In this document: piece by piece, positions 16,099 to 23,924 of the stretch | Layout: every line of letters starts with the position of its first letter | Position numbering within the stretch: position 1 is the first letter of the stretch | Assembly (NCBI GenBank): GCA_959606065.1 | Contig: CAUHHV010000016.1 | Location: 1-50,502, forward strand | Length of the DNA stretch: 50,502 bases | Direction: 5' to 3' | Source: an uncultured Collinsella sp. | GTDB lineage: Bacteria > Actinomycetota > Coriobacteriia > Coriobacteriales > Coriobacteriaceae | Notes under the pieces: model-generated | The model's database searches: none | What the model saw: the letters and a program-made list of their open reading frames with translations, nothing else | Told to the model about the DNA's origin: nothing | Translations under genes and position numbers: made by a program

Positions 16099-16198
16099 AT
16101 GCCCGCTGTTTGCATTGGGGACATCCTCGGCAGACCATTAGCAAGAACCCAAGAAGTTCCTTAGGAGCTCGATTAATCCATTCGGATTCCTGAGGCAC

Positions 16199-16237
16199 AA
16201 ACGGCCCCGATTCCACAATGAAATCGGGGCCGTTGTT
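16199..16237 (+). terminator. Intrinsic terminator of the GH1-PTS operon
   Basis: AACGGCCCCGATT pairs perfectly with AATCGGGGCCGTT around a 9-base loop, followed by GTTTC. Confidence 0.9.
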
Positions 16238-16290
16238 TCTAAAGCCGTCGATAGACAATCGGTGTTTACCTTAGCTCCCTATCCAAGTTA

Positions 16291-16320
16291 ATTATCCACG
16301 CTCGTTCTCCGGTCGGGAGA
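16291..16320. repeat. Palindromic repeat fragment, family 3, copy 2
   Basis: ATTATCCACGCTCGTTCTCC followed by GGTCGGGAGA matches 12241-12270 at 24 of 30 positions. A further ATCCACGCTCGAGC lies just downstream. Confidence 0.7.
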
Positions 16321-16385
16321 TTTTCTTCGCTCGCGTATCCAGAAATCCACGCTCGAGCAGGACATCCAGATCCGCGCCCGCCCTT

Positions 16386-16442
16386 GTCTCGATCTGCAAC
16401 AGCAAGAGGCCTATTCCGCTTCTACATGTTACAGATCAAGAT
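16386..16442. repeat. 57-bp inverted-repeat element, family 2, copy C
   Basis: Arms GTCTCGATCTGCAACAG and ATGTTACAGATCAAGAT with a 23-base spacer of different sequence from the other copies. Confidence 0.88.
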
Positions 16443-16465
16443 ATTCCTAAAACACCCTAAGTTTC

Positions 16466-16522
16466 ATCTCAATCTGTAACAGTTAGATGCCGAATATCGG
16501 TCTTGGTGTTACAGATTTAGAC
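16466..16522. repeat. 57-bp inverted-repeat element, family 2, copy D
   Basis: Arms ATCTCAATCTGTAACAG and GTGTTACAGATTTAGAC with a 23-base spacer. The pair C/D is 23 bases apart, as is the pair A/B at 5704/5784. Outside these repeats and the flanking terminators, 16238-16584 shows no gene. Confidence 0.9.
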
Positions 16523-16584
16523 AAACTGGAGGACGAGACAAACCAAAAACGGGATGGGCGCTAACCCGATGGCGCACCACCTAA

Positions 16585-16622
16585 ATAGAAACGGGCTCTG
16601 TCCCATATAGAGACAGAGCCCG
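16585..16622 (-). terminator. Intrinsic terminator after tRNA-Thr
   Basis: CGGGCTCTGTC pairs with GACAGAGCCCG. On the minus strand it is followed by TTTCTATTT, so it ends the tRNA-Thr transcript. Confidence 0.85.
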
Positions 16623-16631
16623 AAACTCTCA

Positions 16632-16706
16632 TGGAGCCAGTGACAGGAATCGAACCCGCAACCCACTGATTACAAATCAGTTGCGCTACCGTTGCGCCAC
16701 ACTGGC
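16632..16706 (-). tRNA. tRNA-Thr (TGT)
   Basis: A 75-base tRNA with GCCAGTG/CACTGGC acceptor arm, anticodon loop TTTGTAA (anticodon TGT), GTTCGATTC T-loop and encoded CCA. A 28-base piece of it is repeated at 16863. Confidence 0.93.
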
Positions 16707-16797
16707 ACACTTGGCGCTTTCGCGCGAAGCCTGTTTAGGATAAAGGAATTGAGGACGGGGCGCAACAGGCCCTTCGACCGACCACATCTCAAAAACC

Positions 16798-16855
16798 GTT
16801 CGTCAGAACGAACAGTTTTATCTGTTCGTCAAAACATAAACCTATTCGTTTTGAC
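16798..16855. repeat. Two small stem-loops next to the tRNA-Thr fragment
   Basis: GTTCGT/ACGAAC (16798-16813) and GTCAAAAC/GTTTTGAC (16828-16855) form two adjacent hairpins in an AT-rich patch between tRNA-Thr and its partial copy. Origin unknown. Confidence 0.6.
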
Positions 16856-16862
16856 AGCTGCA

Positions 16863-16890
16863 AACCCGCAACCCACTGATTACAAATCAG
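16863..16890 (-). pseudogene. tRNA-Thr fragment (28-bp duplicate)
   Basis: 28 bases covering the anticodon arm, variable loop and start of the T arm are identical to 16653-16680 in tRNA-Thr and lie in the same orientation 210 bases away. The sequence outside differs. It could be a recombination scar or the trace of an integrated element. Confidence 0.75.
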
Positions 16891-16932
16891 CGGGTAGACC
16901 AATCTAGGAAACGGCTCTCTGCCGCAACTCCC

Positions 16933-17610
16933 CTACCGTCCGCGCAGGGCCTTGAGCTTGGCCAGGGCATCGGGGCTCAGGCGACTGCCCAGGGTCATCT
17001 TGATCTGCGGGGCTTCCTCGGCCTCGTGAACGTCGTTGTCGATCTGTTTGATCTCGTCCACCAGCATACGGCTCGAGATGCGCGTGACGCCCTTGCCCAT
17101 GACGACGGCCTGTATTGTGCCGTCACTCGATACCACGGAGCACGCGCGGCCTTCCTCACGCGCCTCGATGCAGAGCTTCTGCACCACGGTATCGGCAGAG
17201 ACGCCCGTCGGCGAGAACTCGATGCGCACGCCGCGGGCCGGTAGGTTGGGGCGCTCGTTGGAGATGTTGCCCGCGCCGTCGAACACGATCACGGCCTCGT
17301 AACGGCCCTGGGCAAACGCCGCGACATCGTTGATAAGCGCAGTACGAGCCATATCGTGGACGTCGCTGGAATATGGATCGTCGGAATGGTCGTAGACGAG
17401 CTTTTCGTAGCGCGGCGTGCAGTGAATCACGTTGTAGCCGTCGACCACCAGCAGCTCGGGCTTATTGGAGTGCACCGTCGAGACCGGGTCGGCGATGGCC
17501 TGCGCAAACGCATTGCCGCCCACGCCATAGGTCGCGGCCGAAACAATCGGCTTGGCCGAGCCCTCGCCAAAGCGCTTGGCCTTGGACTTGGCGCGGTTCT
17601 TCTTGGACAT
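16933..17610 (-). CDS. NYN domain RNase, YacP/Rae1-like
   Basis: A 225-residue protein. Its NYN (PIN-like) nuclease domain starts near residue 52 with ELLVVDGYNVIHC, continues with VIVFDGAG near 105 and closes with VVSSDGTIQ near 162. These acidic residues match the metal site of YacP family nucleases; in Bacillus subtilis, Rae1 cleaves mRNA at the ribosomal A site. A Lys-rich N-terminal tail of about 45 residues is added. It directly follows rlmB, the conserved order in many Gram-positives. The homology is good, the precise activity inferred. Confidence 0.85.
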   Translation of the reverse strand: MSKKNRAKSKAKRFGEGSAKPIVSAATYGVGGNAFAQAIADPVSTVHSNKPELLVVDGYNVIHCTPRYEKLVYDHSDDPYSSDVHDMARTALINDVAAFAQGRYEAVIVFDGAGNISNERPNLPARGVRIEFSPTGVSADTVVQKLCIEAREEGRACSVVSSDGTIQAVVMGKGVTRISSRMLVDEIKQIDNDVHEAEEAPQIKMTLGSRLSPDALAKLKALRGR

Positions 17611-17613
17611 GCG

Positions 17614-18534
17614 CTACTCCTCCCCCATGAGCTCGCCGGCATTGCGGCGCAGCCACTCAAAGCACAGCGCGGTGGTCGCCTGGGCCACGTTGAGACTCTC
17701 GGTCATGCCGCGCTGGGGAAGCTTGGTCAAAAAGTCGCATTTCTCGAGCACCAGGCGCGAGATGCCGTCGCCCTCGGAGCCCATGACGAGCGCAACGCGG
17801 CCCTCGAAGGGAGCATCCCAGCAGCTGCCCTCGGCGTGCTCGGAAGCACCGCCCACCCAAAAGCCGGCGGCCTTGAGGTCGTCAAGCGCTCGGGCGATAT
17901 TAGGAACCTGCGCGATGGGCAGGTGCATGACGGCACCAGCGGAGGTTTTGTAGCTGCCCACGGTCACACCGGCGGCGCGCTTGTTGGCAATGATGACGCC
18001 CGCTGCGCCCACGACCTCGGCAGAGCGCACGATCGCACCAAAATTGCCATCGTCGGTCACATGGTCGAGCACGACGACGAGCGCCGGTCCTTCACCCGCG
18101 CGATCGAGAATATCGGCGACATCGGCATAGGGGAAATTGCCCACCTCGAGCGCAATGCCCTGGTGAGCGCCATGGCTCGACAGCGCATCGAGCTGCGTGC
18201 GCGGCACATACTTAATGCGGACGTCCGCGGCGTTGAGGTCGTCGACCAGGCGCGACAAGGCGGCATCGCGCTCCCCGCCCTCGGCGATGAGCGCGCACTT
18301 GACGGGAAAGCCGGTACGCAGTGCCTCGGCGGCAGCACGACGACCTTCGATAAACTCGCCCTTGGGAACCTGAACGTTGTCGCGGTTGCGATCTCGCTGC
18401 GAACGCGCAGCCTGGGCTTGGGAGCGCTCGCGCTGGCCCTTGGGAGTGGCAGCGCGGTCGTTGCGGCGAATCGGACGCGAGCCAGAAGCAGCCTGCTTGC
18501 CTCCACGCGGTGCACGTTTGCGATTGTCGGCCAT
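17614..18534 (-). CDS. rlmB: 23S rRNA 2'-O-methyltransferase, RlmB/TrmH family
   Basis: A 306-residue SpoU-class methyltransferase expected to methylate a guanosine ribose in 23S rRNA (G2251 in E. coli). The first ~65 residues are a basic, Arg-rich extension. The substrate-binding domain begins GEFIEGRRAAAEALRTGFP. The catalytic SPOUT fold carries VVLDHVTDDGNFGAIVRSAE (near residue 155), VMGSEGDGISRLV and SLNVAQATTALCFEWLRR, the three family motifs. AAGGAGG is seven bases before the ATG. It is four bases upstream of the NYN gene. Confidence 0.93.
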   Translation of the reverse strand: MADNRKRAPRGGKQAASGSRPIRRNDRAATPKGQRERSQAQAARSQRDRNRDNVQVPKGEFIEGRRAAAEALRTGFPVKCALIAEGGERDAALSRLVDDLNAADVRIKYVPRTQLDALSSHGAHQGIALEVGNFPYADVADILDRAGEGPALVVVLDHVTDDGNFGAIVRSAEVVGAAGVIIANKRAAGVTVGSYKTSAGAVMHLPIAQVPNIARALDDLKAAGFWVGGASEHAEGSCWDAPFEGRVALVMGSEGDGISRLVLEKCDFLTKLPQRGMTESLNVAQATTALCFEWLRRNAGELMGEE

Positions 18535-18677
18535 AAAACGGCCTCCTTAAATAGATAACGAACAAGAATCGACCGTCCGAGCCACGGCACCTTGCCTTTC
18601 AATCGTTGGGCATGACCACCAGGTCTATGCCCTCCTCTTTCAAGGCAATCTGCCGCACCTCGAACGGTCGACAAATA

Positions 18678-20144
18678 CTAGAGACTCTTAATACGAGTAC
18701 CCGCGGCCGTATCTTCAATCGTCAGGCCCAGGTCCTTGAGCTGGTCGCGGATGGCGTCGGCCAGATCCCAGTTCTTGGCGGCACGGGCCTCGGCACGGGC
18801 CTCGAGAATCTTGGCAGCGGCCTCGTCCACGTCGTCACCCGTGTAGGCGACCAGGCCGGCGGCAACGCCCAGCAGGCCCAGCGGCAACTCGACCTTGGGC
18901 TCGGGGAGCTCGACGCCAAACGTATCGAGCAGCTCGACCAGCGTATCGGCAGCAGCAAGCGCAGCGGCCTTGTCGGCAGCGTCGCCCGCCTGCTCCAGGT
19001 ACTGGTTGCACTCGGTCACAAAGCCAAAGACAGCACCCATGGCACCGGCAGTGTTAAAGTCGTCGTCCATGCACTCCTTAAAGGCGGCACGGGCCTCGGC
19101 GGCCTTAGCGGCAAACGCCTCGGATGCTGCCTCATCGGCATCGGCCGTCGCATGGTTCGCGGCCCAGCGCAGGTTCTCGACCGTACCGGCAATGCGTGTG
19201 AGCGAGTTCTCGGCACCATCCAGACGCTCCCAGGAGAAGTCAAGCGGCGAGCGATAACTCGTCTGCAGCATCAGCAGGCGCAGGGCCGCGGCAGAGTGCT
19301 GTTCGAGCACCTCGGCCAGCGTAAAGAAGTTTCCGAGCGACTTGGACATCTTCTCGCCGTCGACCAGCAGCATGCCCGTGTGCATCCAGGTGTTGGAGAA
19401 GCCCTGGTGCCAGGCGCAGGTGGCCTGAGCGCACTCGTTCTCGTGATGCGGGAAGGCAAGGTCGGAGCCGCCGCCGTGGATGTCGATCGGAGTGCCCAGG
19501 TAGCGATGCACCATGGCGGCGCACTCGGTGTGCCAACCGGGACGGCCTTCGCCCCAGGGGCTCGGCCAGCTGGGTTCGCCGGGCTTAGCGGCCTTCCACA
19601 GGGCAAAGTCGAGCGGATCGTTCTTGTCCTCGTTCTCCTCGATGCGCGCGCCAACCATAAGGTCGTCGATGTTGCGGCCCGAGACCTGACCATAGTTGGG
19701 ATCGCTGCGCACGGCAAAGTACACATCGCCGTTATCGGCTGCGTAAGCGTGGCCCTGCTCGATAAGCGTCTTGATCATGGCGATCATGGGGCCGATCTCC
19801 TTGGTGGCGCGGGGGCGCACATCGGGATCGAGCACGTTGGCGGCGCGCATGACGCCGATAAACTTGTCGGAGAACTCCGTCGCGACCTCGGCGGCCGTTC
19901 GGCCCTGCTCGTTGGCGCGCTTGATGATCTTGTCATCGACATCGGTGAGGTTCTGGGCGAACGTGACCTCGTAGCCGCTCGCGATGAGCCAGCGACGAAT
20001 CACGTCAAAGCTGATGAACGTGCGGGCATTGCCGATGTGGATGTTGTCGTAGACCGTGGGGCCGCACACGTACATGCGGACCTTGCCGGACTCGATGGGC
20101 TGGAACTCTTCCTTTTTATGGGTAGCGCTGTTGTAGATACGCAT
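18678..20144 (-). CDS. cysS: Cysteine--tRNA ligase
   Basis: A 488-residue class I synthetase that charges tRNA-Cys. VCGPTVYDNIHIGNARTF contains the HIGH-type site and the first zinc-ligand Cys. WHTECAAM and FPHHENECAQA supply the other zinc ligands. KMSKSLGNFF is the KMSKS loop near residue 270. The C-terminal anticodon-binding part ends TAAGTRIKSL. It starts after AAGGAG and follows ispF by three bases. The usual neighbour mrnC is absent between cysS and rlmB. Confidence 0.97.
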   Translation of the reverse strand: MRIYNSATHKKEEFQPIESGKVRMYVCGPTVYDNIHIGNARTFISFDVIRRWLIASGYEVTFAQNLTDVDDKIIKRANEQGRTAAEVATEFSDKFIGVMRAANVLDPDVRPRATKEIGPMIAMIKTLIEQGHAYAADNGDVYFAVRSDPNYGQVSGRNIDDLMVGARIEENEDKNDPLDFALWKAAKPGEPSWPSPWGEGRPGWHTECAAMVHRYLGTPIDIHGGGSDLAFPHHENECAQATCAWHQGFSNTWMHTGMLLVDGEKMSKSLGNFFTLAEVLEQHSAAALRLLMLQTSYRSPLDFSWERLDGAENSLTRIAGTVENLRWAANHATADADEAASEAFAAKAAEARAAFKECMDDDFNTAGAMGAVFGFVTECNQYLEQAGDAADKAAALAAADTLVELLDTFGVELPEPKVELPLGLLGVAAGLVAYTGDDVDEAAAKILEARAEARAAKNWDLADAIRDQLKDLGLTIEDTAAGTRIKSL

Positions 20145-20147
20145 TCG

Positions 20148-20642
20148 TTACTCCTTAACGGTTTTCTGTAGCAGGCAGACGGCCCAGGCACCGATTCCCT
20201 CGCCCTGGCCTTCCCAACCGAGCTTTTCGGTCGTAGTGGCGGCGACGCCCACGTTTTCGACGTCAACGCCCAGGGCATGGGCAAGGTTGGCGCGCATGGC
20301 ATCGCGGTGCGGAGTGATCTTGGGTTGCTGACAGGCAATGGTGCAATCGGCATCGACAAACTCAAAGCCCAGCTCGCGCGCATAGTCCATCACGCGAGCG
20401 AGCAGCACCATCGAATCGGCACCCTCGTAGGCGGGATCGGTGTCGGGAAATAGTCTGCCGATGTCTCCCCCGCGGCAGGCGCCCAGAATGGCGTCGGCCA
20501 AGGCATGCGCGAGCACATCGGCATCCGAGTGGCCCAGCAGGCCGCGCTCGTAGGGAATGTCGACCCCGCCGATGATACATCGACGCCCCTCCACCAAACG
20601 GTGGACGTCGTAGCCGTGGCCAATGCGCAGGTTACTGAACAT
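20148..20642 (-). CDS. ispF: 2-C-methyl-D-erythritol 2,4-cyclodiphosphate synthase
   Basis: A 164-residue IspF, which converts CDP-ME 2-phosphate to ME-cPP in the MEP isoprenoid pathway. The metal-binding GHGYDVHRL at residues 8-16, GLLGHSDADVLAHALADAIL and the loop GDIGRLFPDTD are diagnostic. The start at 20642 is placed behind GGGAGAGG and overlaps the end of ispD by 11 bases. An ATG 11 codons further up lies deep in ispD and is unlikely. Confidence 0.96.
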   Translation of the reverse strand: MFSNLRIGHGYDVHRLVEGRRCIIGGVDIPYERGLLGHSDADVLAHALADAILGACRGGDIGRLFPDTDPAYEGADSMVLLARVMDYARELGFEFVDADCTIACQQPKITPHRDAMRANLAHALGVDVENVGVAATTTEKLGWEGQGEGIGAWAVCLLQKTVKE

Positions 20643-21360
20643 GGGGAAGGTCCTCTCCCTCGGCCATGCGGCCAAGCAGAATCGCGGTTACGGGACGCAG
20701 GTCCTCGGGCACCGTCACCTTAAGGTTATCGCGCGGGCTCTGGACACAGCGGACGCGGGCGCCCATGCGCTCGACCAGCGAAGAATCGTCGGTCCCGATA
20801 AAGCCCTCGGTGATAGCTGCGGTGTGGGCGCGCTTCATGGCGTCGACGCTAAAGATCTGCGGCGTCTGCGCGGCCCAGTAGAGCTCGCGCGGCGGCGTCT
20901 CGACGATATTGTCGCCGTCGACGATCTTGAGCGTGTCGATCGCGGGCTGGCCGCACACGACGCCGTCGAGCGAGCGGTCGCCCACAAGCACGTCGATCGC
21001 ATGATCGATGGCCTCGGTCGTGATGAGCGGACGGGCGCCGTCGTGGATGGCGACATATTCGAAACCCGCCGGTACCGCATGCACGCCGGCACGGGTGGAG
21101 TCCTGGCGGGTATCGCCGGCATCGGCAAAACTGATGGGCGTGTCATAGTCAAACGGGTCGATGGCCAGGCGGCGCATCTCGGCACGGCGCTCGGCAGGGC
21201 ACACCACCACGATGTGGCCGACCTTGTCGCTACGATCGAACGCGCGGATGGACCAGCTCATAAGCGGACGACCCGCTACATTGACGAGCTGCTTGCCACC
21301 GGGGTTACCAAAGCGCTGGCCGCTGCCACCGGCAACGACCACGGCGCATACGGGCGCCAT
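20632..21360 (-). CDS. ispD: 2-C-methyl-D-erythritol 4-phosphate cytidylyltransferase
   Basis: A 242-residue IspD, which joins CTP and MEP to give CDP-ME. The nucleotide-binding loop VVVAGGSGQRFGNPGGKQLV is at the N-terminus, IHDGARPLIT is near residue 100, and LYWAAQTPQIF plus DDSSLVERMG are in the C-terminal half. Its ATG overlaps the disA stop (TAATG), so the two are coupled. With ispF here and ispE at 41254, three MEP genes are in this window. Confidence 0.95.
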   Translation of the reverse strand: MAPVCAVVVAGGSGQRFGNPGGKQLVNVAGRPLMSWSIRAFDRSDKVGHIVVVCPAERRAEMRRLAIDPFDYDTPISFADAGDTRQDSTRAGVHAVPAGFEYVAIHDGARPLITTEAIDHAIDVLVGDRSLDGVVCGQPAIDTLKIVDGDNIVETPPRELYWAAQTPQIFSVDAMKRAHTAAITEGFIGTDDSSLVERMGARVRCVQSPRDNLKVTVPEDLRPVTAILLGRMAEGEDLPHVQ

Positions 21361-22427
21361 TATGCGTTCCCCTGTTTGGTGCCCTTCATGCGGTACAGGG
21401 AGTCCGCAAGAATGGCAGGGTTGTTAACGCCAAAGTCGCCCAGGCGCTCCGGATCCTCGCTGATGTCGTCCATGAGCTCCTGCAGCGATCCATACTCGTC
21501 GACGATTTTCTCGGCCACGCCGTCGCGCACGACGGACACGCGCGAAAGCGTGCGCAGGCCCAGCGGTGTCATGACGGAGTCCTCGTCCAGGTCGTCGTAA
21601 CCCAGAACCGCCGCCACATGCTGCGGGTCGGACAAGTCCTTGGGCGTCATACGGCTCAGGTTGGCGCGGATCTTTTCGGCATTGGCCTCGGAAGAATCGC
21701 TCGCGTAGTCGCGAATCATCAGGTCGTACTCGGTATCCATGCTGGAGCCGGCGAGCTGCTCGAGCTGCATCTGCACGAGCTTGCCCTGGTTGCCCAACTT
21801 GACAATGCAATCCTTAAGCTCAGTCTTTGCCTGCTGCATGATCTCGAAGCTCGAGAAAATCCCGGTAATGTCGGCGAGCGTAACGTAGTCGTCGAGCTCG
21901 AGGGCTGTCAGACGCAGCAGGGAGCGGTCGAGCGACTGACGGGTGGTCTGGAGCGTGGCGACGAGCTGGTTGACCGAGCTCATGATGGTGGTGACAGGCT
22001 GGATCTCGTAGCTCTTACCGTGGACGTACACGTTGACGACGGCACGACGAGCCGAAACCGAGATCACGATGGCGTCGGTGAGCACCGACATGCGAGCGGC
22101 AGTACGGTGACGCATGCCCGTTTCACTCGTGGCGAGCGAGGGATCGGGATTGAGGTGGAAGTTGGCGCGCAGGATCTGGGTGAGGTCGCCATCGATGACG
22201 ATGGCACCGTCCATCTTGGAAAGCTCGAACAGGCGGTTCGAGGTAAACGAAATGTTGAGCGGGAAGCCGTCGTTACCGGCAGCGAGTACGTTTTCGGTGT
22301 CGCCGACGCAGATAAGGGCACCCAGGTGACCAGCAATGATCATGTCGAGGGCGGTGCGGATCGGCTGGCCGGGGGCAGTCAGGCGAATAGCCTGTTCCAT
22401 ACGCTTTTGCAGCTCGTTCTTATCCAA
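21360..22427 (-). CDS. disA: DNA integrity scanning protein, diadenylate cyclase DisA
   Basis: A 355-residue DisA that makes c-di-AMP from two ATP while scanning DNA. The DAC domain has DGA at residues 73-75 and RHRTA at 106-110, both needed for catalysis. A linker helix region and a C-terminal helix-hairpin-helix domain (VAAVLGYDDLDEDSVMTPLG, about 260-355) for branched DNA follow. In many Gram-positives it follows clpC-radA. Here clpC lies 5 kb away with other modules between, and radA is not in the window. It heads the disA-ispD-ispF-cysS-rlmB-yacP run. Confidence 0.96.
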   Translation of the reverse strand: MDKNELQKRMEQAIRLTAPGQPIRTALDMIIAGHLGALICVGDTENVLAAGNDGFPLNISFTSNRLFELSKMDGAIVIDGDLTQILRANFHLNPDPSLATSETGMRHRTAARMSVLTDAIVISVSARRAVVNVYVHGKSYEIQPVTTIMSSVNQLVATLQTTRQSLDRSLLRLTALELDDYVTLADITGIFSSFEIMQQAKTELKDCIVKLGNQGKLVQMQLEQLAGSSMDTEYDLMIRDYASDSSEANAEKIRANLSRMTPKDLSDPQHVAAVLGYDDLDEDSVMTPLGLRTLSRVSVVRDGVAEKIVDEYGSLQELMDDISEDPERLGDFGVNNPAILADSLYRMKGTKQGNA

Positions 22428-22595
22428 GGCATCGCTCCCATCGTATACGCTCCATAAACGCTAAATAGTTTCTCACGGTTTGTCCCCGCAGCGCTTGCGA
22501 AATCCGATGCTTACAGAATGAGCGAACACCGCTGGGGTAGTCAAAAGAGCCCCAACCCAAATGAGCTGCTTATGTGGTAGCATCGGGGTTCACAT

Positions 22596-22699
22596 GAATG
22601 AGGGAGTAGTCGCGTGACCGGGTTCGCCTCCGGTGGCGCGGTAAGTCAACACACTGGCCGATGCGGCCTGGCTTGCCTTAATGAACGAGACTCGTGGCT
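22596..22699 (+). promoter_or_regulatory. yybP-ykoY manganese riboswitch
   Basis: The leader before mntP carries AGGGAGTAGTCGCG near 22601, two GC-rich stems, the internal GTCAACACACTGG segment and the closing GAACGAGAC near 22683. These match the conserved pieces I recall of the yybP-ykoY family, which binds Mn2+ and turns on exporters. It runs into a terminator at 22689, so Mn2+ binding would free the downstream gene. Confidence 0.82.
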
Positions 22700-22732
22700 G
22701 TGCGCGCAACGCGTACGCCACGGGTCTTTTTT
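22689..22732 (+). terminator. Riboswitch-controlled terminator before mntP
   Basis: GACTCGTGGC pairs with GCCACGGGTC around a GC-rich inner loop, followed by TTTTTT. Its 5' arm overlaps the last conserved riboswitch bases, as expected for a switchable expression platform. Confidence 0.82.
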
Positions 22733-22785
22733 GTTACTCCCCCAAGAGGTACACGCGGGCCCGCCCGCAGAGAGGGAGCCAGACT

Positions 22786-23364
22786 ATGGGACTCGCAGAG
22801 CTCGTGCTGCTCGCCGTTGGCCTTTCGATGGATGCCTTTGCCGTATCCATCTGCAAGGGCCTTGGCATGAAGAAGATCAACCTTAAAGTCGCCGTGGTGC
22901 TCGGCCTGTTCTTTGGCGGCTTTCAGGCCGGCATGCCCGTAATCGGATGGGCGCTTGGCAGTCAATTCATGGGCATCATCGGACCCATCGACCATTGGAT
23001 TGCCTTTATCCTTTTGGCCTTTATCGGCGGCAAAATGCTGTGGGAAGCCTTTACCGAGGACGAGAATGAAGGCGACGGCAAGGATGCCGAAAAGATTGAC
23101 CTGGGCGAGTACCTGATCCTCGCCATCGCCACCTCAATCGACGCCCTAGCCGTAGGCATCTCATTTGCGGCGCTCTCGGTTGACATCGTTCCCGCTGTAT
23201 CGCTTATCGGCGTCACAACGTTTATCTTCTCCGTCGCCGGCGTAGCGATCGGCCACACCTTTGGCGCGCGCTACGAAAAACCTGCCACCATCGTGGGCGG
23301 CATCGTGCTCATCCTCATCGGACTTAAGATCTTGCTTGAGCATCTGGGGATTTTGGCGCTGTAA
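22786..23364 (+). CDS. mntP: Manganese efflux pump MntP
   Basis: A 192-residue membrane protein of the MntP family, which exports Mn2+. It has six hydrophobic segments in two related halves, each with its acidic motif: LSMDAFAVSICKGLG near residue 13 and TSIDALAVGISFAA near 112. The two halves are joined by an acidic loop (EDENEGDGKDAEKID). The ATG at 22786 follows AGAGGGAG. The Mn2+ riboswitch upstream supports the substrate. A terminator palindrome follows at 23401. Confidence 0.95.
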   Translation: MGLAELVLLAVGLSMDAFAVSICKGLGMKKINLKVAVVLGLFFGGFQAGMPVIGWALGSQFMGIIGPIDHWIAFILLAFIGGKMLWEAFTEDENEGDGKDAEKIDLGEYLILAIATSIDALAVGISFAALSVDIVPAVSLIGVTTFIFSVAGVAIGHTFGARYEKPATIVGGIVLILIGLKILLEHLGILAL

Positions 23365-23400
23365 CGCCAAACACAATCGCTCAAAACTCAACGCCAGTAC

Positions 23401-23436
23401 AAGGCCTCATGCAAAGTTTTGCATGAGGCCTTTTCG
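23401..23436 (+). terminator. Terminator hairpin after mntP
   Basis: AAGGCCTCATGCAAA and TTTGCATGAGGCCTT are perfect 15-base arms two bases apart, followed by TTTTC. Its core shares the TTTTGCAT half-site with the adjacent hip operator palindrome. Confidence 0.8.
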
Positions 23437-23478
23437 TGCAGACTTTTGCATGTCATACTGATATGCAAAAGTCTGCAC
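23436..23478. promoter_or_regulatory. Operator palindrome of hipBA
   Basis: GTGCAGACTTTTGCAT and ATGCAAAAGTCTGCAC are perfect 16-base arms 11 bases apart, ending 14 bases before the hipB start. Antitoxins of this class repress their own operon, so this is the likely HipB binding site. Confidence 0.75.
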
Positions 23479-23492
23479 GTTAGGAGATCGCC

Positions 23493-23924
23493 GTGAATAC
23501 CCTTCCCATCACCACACCGCGCCAAGCTGGCATCTACGTGCGCCAGGCACGCGAGGCTCAGGGTCTCACCCGTGCCGCCCTCGCCAAAACGGCCAGTGTT
23601 TCGGAGCGCCTGCTCGCATCGCTCGAGCTAGGAGACGCCACCGGCATTCGACTCGACAAGTTGCTGTCCGTCTTTAACGCACTCGGCATAGGTCTCTTTG
23701 CGCAAAGCGATAACGACTCCATCGCATCGCCCTCCGAACATCCGACGACGAAAGCGGACCTCCCTATCGCGAACTCGAATGCCCTGCCAAAGCCAAGCGT
23801 AGGCAGACGACCCGCTCGACAGGGAACGCCATCTTCCTATGGTGCCTTGCTGGCCCAAATCGCAGCCGAGCAAGGCCTTTCCGGCACTTCAGGCCTCTCC
23901 TTTGGCTGTAAGGTTGTGAAATAA
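23493..23924 (+). CDS. HipB-like helix-turn-helix antitoxin
   Basis: A 143-residue protein. Residues about 10-70 form an XRE/Cro-type helix-turn-helix (GIYVRQAREAQGLTRAALAK, then VSERLLASLELG). The C-terminal half is Pro/Ser-rich and has no domain I know. The GTG start follows TAGGAGATCGCC. Its stop touches the start of the hipA-like gene (TAAATG), so both come from one mRNA. It should neutralise the kinase and repress the operon at the palindrome upstream. It is longer than classic HipB (88 residues). Confidence 0.85.
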   Translation: MNTLPITTPRQAGIYVRQAREAQGLTRAALAKTASVSERLLASLELGDATGIRLDKLLSVFNALGIGLFAQSDNDSIASPSEHPTTKADLPIANSNALPKPSVGRRPARQGTPSSYGALLAQIAAEQGLSGTSGLSFGCKVVK

